Part shown: positions 8,001-9,303 of the stretch, piece after piece | Layout of the letters: every line of letters starts with the position of its first letter | How positions within the stretch are numbered: the stretch's first letter is position 1 | From: Zavarzinia sp. | GTDB taxonomy: Bacteria; Pseudomonadota; Alphaproteobacteria; Zavarziniales; Zavarziniaceae | Assembly (NCBI GenBank): GCA_028694545.1 | Contig: JAQVKV010000047.1 | Span: forward strand, 1 to 9,303 | Length of the DNA: 9,303 bases | Reading direction: 5' to 3' | The notes under the pieces: model-generated | The model's database searches: none | What the model saw: only the letters and a program-made list of their open reading frames with translations | Told to the model about the DNA's origin: nothing | Made by a program: the position numbers and the translations under genes

Positions 8001-8122
8001 CTTTCCCCCCTGCCCAGTTGGGACGGCCAAAGACCGCCCTCCTCCCATGTCTTGTGACGTATCTTGTGACCACTCTTGGCCGGCGGACCACGCCGCCGGC
8101 TTACCCATGTCCCGCCGGCGGA
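8001..8122 (-). other. Intergenic region between transporter and DUF1302 gene
   Basis: 122 bases, longer than any other spacer within either operon here. It holds one full hairpin copy, half of the second, the direct repeat, and a G-rich ribosome site directly before the ATG at 8000. The length and structure suggest a control point that sets expression of the barrel protein apart from the transporter. Confidence 0.5.
8050..8070 (-). promoter_or_regulatory. 9-base direct repeat upstream of the DUF1302 gene, possible operator
   Basis: TCTTGTGAC occurs twice, at 8050-8058 and 8062-8070, with a 12-base period (read on the minus strand: GTCACAAGA, TAC, GTCACAAGA). It lies 50-70 bases before the DUF1302 start, between the twin hairpins and the ribosome site. 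I see no convincing sigma-70 promoter boxes. An operator or an RNA-level site are both possible. Confidence 0.35.
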
Positions 8123-8135
8123 TCACTCCGCCGGC
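8079..8135 (-). repeat. Twin hairpins from a tandem duplication of the transporter gene end
   Basis: Two palindromes with identical 8-bp arms, GCCGGCGG...CCGCCGGC, lie at 8079-8100 (loop ACCACG) and 8114-8135 (loop ATCACT), with a period of 35 bases. Similarity extends into the flank (CTTACCCATG against CTTGCCCAAG), so this is an imperfect tandem repeat and not two chance palindromes. The 8114-8135 copy includes the last codons of the transporter, with its TGA in the loop. The other copy is non-coding and sits 78 bases before the DUF1302 start. Neither is followed by a T-run, so these are more likely processing or mRNA-stability structures than terminators. Confidence 0.8.
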
Positions 8136-9303
8136 TTGCCCAAGGCTTCCGCCCCCAGGGCTACCTTTGGCGCCGCATGGCCGTGGGCGTGCTTCGCCAG
8201 GGATTTCGGGCGGAACAGCAGGACCATGCAGGGCACGAAGATCAGCGCCCCGAGCATGTTGAAGAACAGCACCACGGCATGAAGCACGCCCATTTCCGCC
8301 TGAAAGCGCAGGGCCGAGAAGAACGCCCAGGGCATCACCGGCGCGATCATGGTGATCGCCGTGATCATCACCGCGTTGCCCGAGGTGCGCAGCGCATGCC
8401 CGATCGCGTCCTCGTAGCTCTCGCCTTCGGCCAGCGCCTCACGCACCCGGTGCAGGATGTAGATGCCGTAATCCGCCGCGAGACCGACACCGAGTGCCGC
8501 CAGCGGCAAGGTGTTGATGTTCAGCCCGATACCCATCAGCCACATGAAGGTGTCGGTCATGAAGGTCGAGGTGAGCAGGGCGAAGATCAGTACGCCCGTG
8601 ACCCACAGCGAGCGGAAGGCGAGGAAGATGCAGCCCGCGATGAAGACGACGATCGCGATCAGCACCGCATCCTTGGTCTGCTCGATCTCGGCGTTCACCG
8701 CTTCCGCGATGCCGACCTGACCGCCGGCGACCAGCAGCTTCGCCCCATTCGGCAGTGGCGGCATCCTGGCGATGAAGTCACGCGCCAGGGTGGTCACGGC
8801 CTTCACCGTGGTGCCGGTCTTGTCGTCCAGCGGCACTAGGATGTTGCCGATGCGCCAGGTCTCGTCGGTATAGGCCTTGAAGTCGCCCGGCTCGCCCTTC
8901 GACGAGAACAGGTATACGTTGAAGGCCACCTCGTCGACGCTCTCGGGAACGATCGCATAGGACGGATCGCCCTCGTAGAGCACCTGGTTCACGGCCTGGA
9001 CCATGGGCACCATGCTCTGGGCGTGGCGGGCCTTCGGCTCGTGCTGCCAGATGTAACGCGACAGTTCTTCGACCGCCCGATAGGTCGCGGGCTGGATCAT
9101 GGTCTCGTCGGGCCCTTCGACATAGACCAGCATCACGTCTGTCCCGACACCGGCGAAGCGCTCGTTGATCAGCGCATTGTCCTCGTTGTAGCGGGCATCC
9201 GGCCACAGGATCGGGCTGCCCACGGCGTCGCCGATGACGACGAAGCGCGCGCCATAGACACCGACCGCAAGGCACAGCACCGTCACCGCGATGACGACAC
9301 GGG
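8123..9303 (-). CDS. RND/MMPL-type transporter, C-terminal half (5' end beyond window)
   Basis: 392 complete codons of an inner-membrane transporter remain in the window; the gene continues past the right edge, because the frame stays open to 9301. The visible part fits the second half of an MMPL-domain RND protein: one TM segment at the edge (VVIAVTVLCLAVGVYGARFV), a periplasmic loop of about 190 residues, then five TM segments (AVLIAIVVFIAGCIFLAF; WVTGVLIFALLTSTFMTD; LPLAALGVGLAADYGIYI; AVMITAITMIAPVMPWAFF; HAVVLFFNMLGALIFVPCMV) and a short cytoplasmic tail ending GKPAE. The Asp-Tyr pair in AADYGIYILHRVRE (Asp codon at 8471-8473) matches the TM10 motif of proton-driven MmpL-type proteins. 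It is first in the visible minus-strand unit and probably powers lipid or hydrophobic-compound transport with the DUF1302 and DUF1329 partners. The GTG at 9286 is internal and is not a real start. Confidence 0.88.
   Translation of the reverse strand, partial: RVVIAVTVLCLAVGVYGARFVVIGDAVGSPILWPDARYNEDNALINERFAGVGTDVMLVYVEGPDETMIQPATYRAVEELSRYIWQHEPKARHAQSMVPMVQAVNQVLYEGDPSYAIVPESVDEVAFNVYLFSSKGEPGDFKAYTDETWRIGNILVPLDDKTGTTVKAVTTLARDFIARMPPLPNGAKLLVAGGQVGIAEAVNAEIEQTKDAVLIAIVVFIAGCIFLAFRSLWVTGVLIFALLTSTFMTDTFMWLMGIGLNINTLPLAALGVGLAADYGIYILHRVREALAEGESYEDAIGHALRTSGNAVMITAITMIAPVMPWAFFSALRFQAEMGVLHAVVLFFNMLGALIFVPCMVLLFRPKSLAKHAHGHAAPKVALGAEALGKPAE

Noticed and set aside
6117..8057. Plus-strand open frame of 646 codons opposite the DUF1302 gene
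   Set aside because: It is a high-GC antisense shadow. The minus strand has a signal peptide, barrel strands and a ribosome site, whereas the plus frame is rich in Val, Glu, Gly, Asp and Arg with no recognisable domain.
8001..8126. Longer DUF1302 protein starting at 8126
   Set aside because: The extra 42 residues derive from the duplicated transporter end and would bury the signal peptide.
1..9303. CRISPR array, tRNA or rRNA genes, insertion sequences, phage genes
   Set aside because: No repeat-spacer pattern, tRNA-like fold, transposase or terminal inverted repeats were seen on either strand.

Overview
The window is about 9.3 kb of GC-rich DNA. Dense gene packing, overlapping starts and stops, and near-exclusive TGA stops suggest a Gram-negative proteobacterium. 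An alphaproteobacterium is my best guess, but this rests on composition and general protein flavour, not on a marker gene. The presence of an outer-membrane beta-barrel gene fixes the Gram-negative assignment.

Left part (1-4436, plus strand): the distal part of a phenylacetate (paa) catabolic operon, in the order paaC (3' part only) - paaD - paaE - paaG - paaI - paaJ. The genes are packed with 4-base overlaps (paaC/paaD, paaI/paaJ) or gaps of 1-20 bases. They supply the epoxidase structural subunit (PaaC), its maturation factor (PaaD), its reductase (PaaE), the epoxide isomerase (PaaG), a rescue thioesterase (PaaI) and the final thiolase (PaaJ). paaF and paaH, which lie between E and I in the E. 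coli operon, are not in this block. The most striking feature is an in-frame TAG at 58-60 in paaC. It sits where the family normally has a Lys, inside otherwise well-conserved sequence, so paaC as read is broken.

Middle (4437-4659): a convergent intergenic region with a strong intrinsic terminator for the paa operon (4460-4494), a second strong terminator for the opposite strand (4534-4575), and two further hairpins close behind the minus-strand gene.

Right part (4660-9303, minus strand): a three-gene unit transcribed toward the paa operon. It encodes the C-terminal half of an RND/MMPL-type inner-membrane transporter (runs off the right edge), a DUF1302 outer-membrane beta-barrel protein and a secreted periplasmic DUF1329 protein. 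Together they look like a trans-envelope transport system for a hydrophobic substrate; the substrate is unknown. Between the transporter and the barrel gene lie two near-identical hairpins. They arose from a tandem duplication of the end of the transporter gene, and the stop codon sits in the loop of one of them. A 9-base direct repeat lies just upstream of the barrel gene.

The two halves face each other and end at separate terminators, so they are independent transcription units. A functional link (uptake of hydrophobic aromatic or lipid-like compounds feeding CoA-ester catabolism) is possible but is only suggested by proximity.
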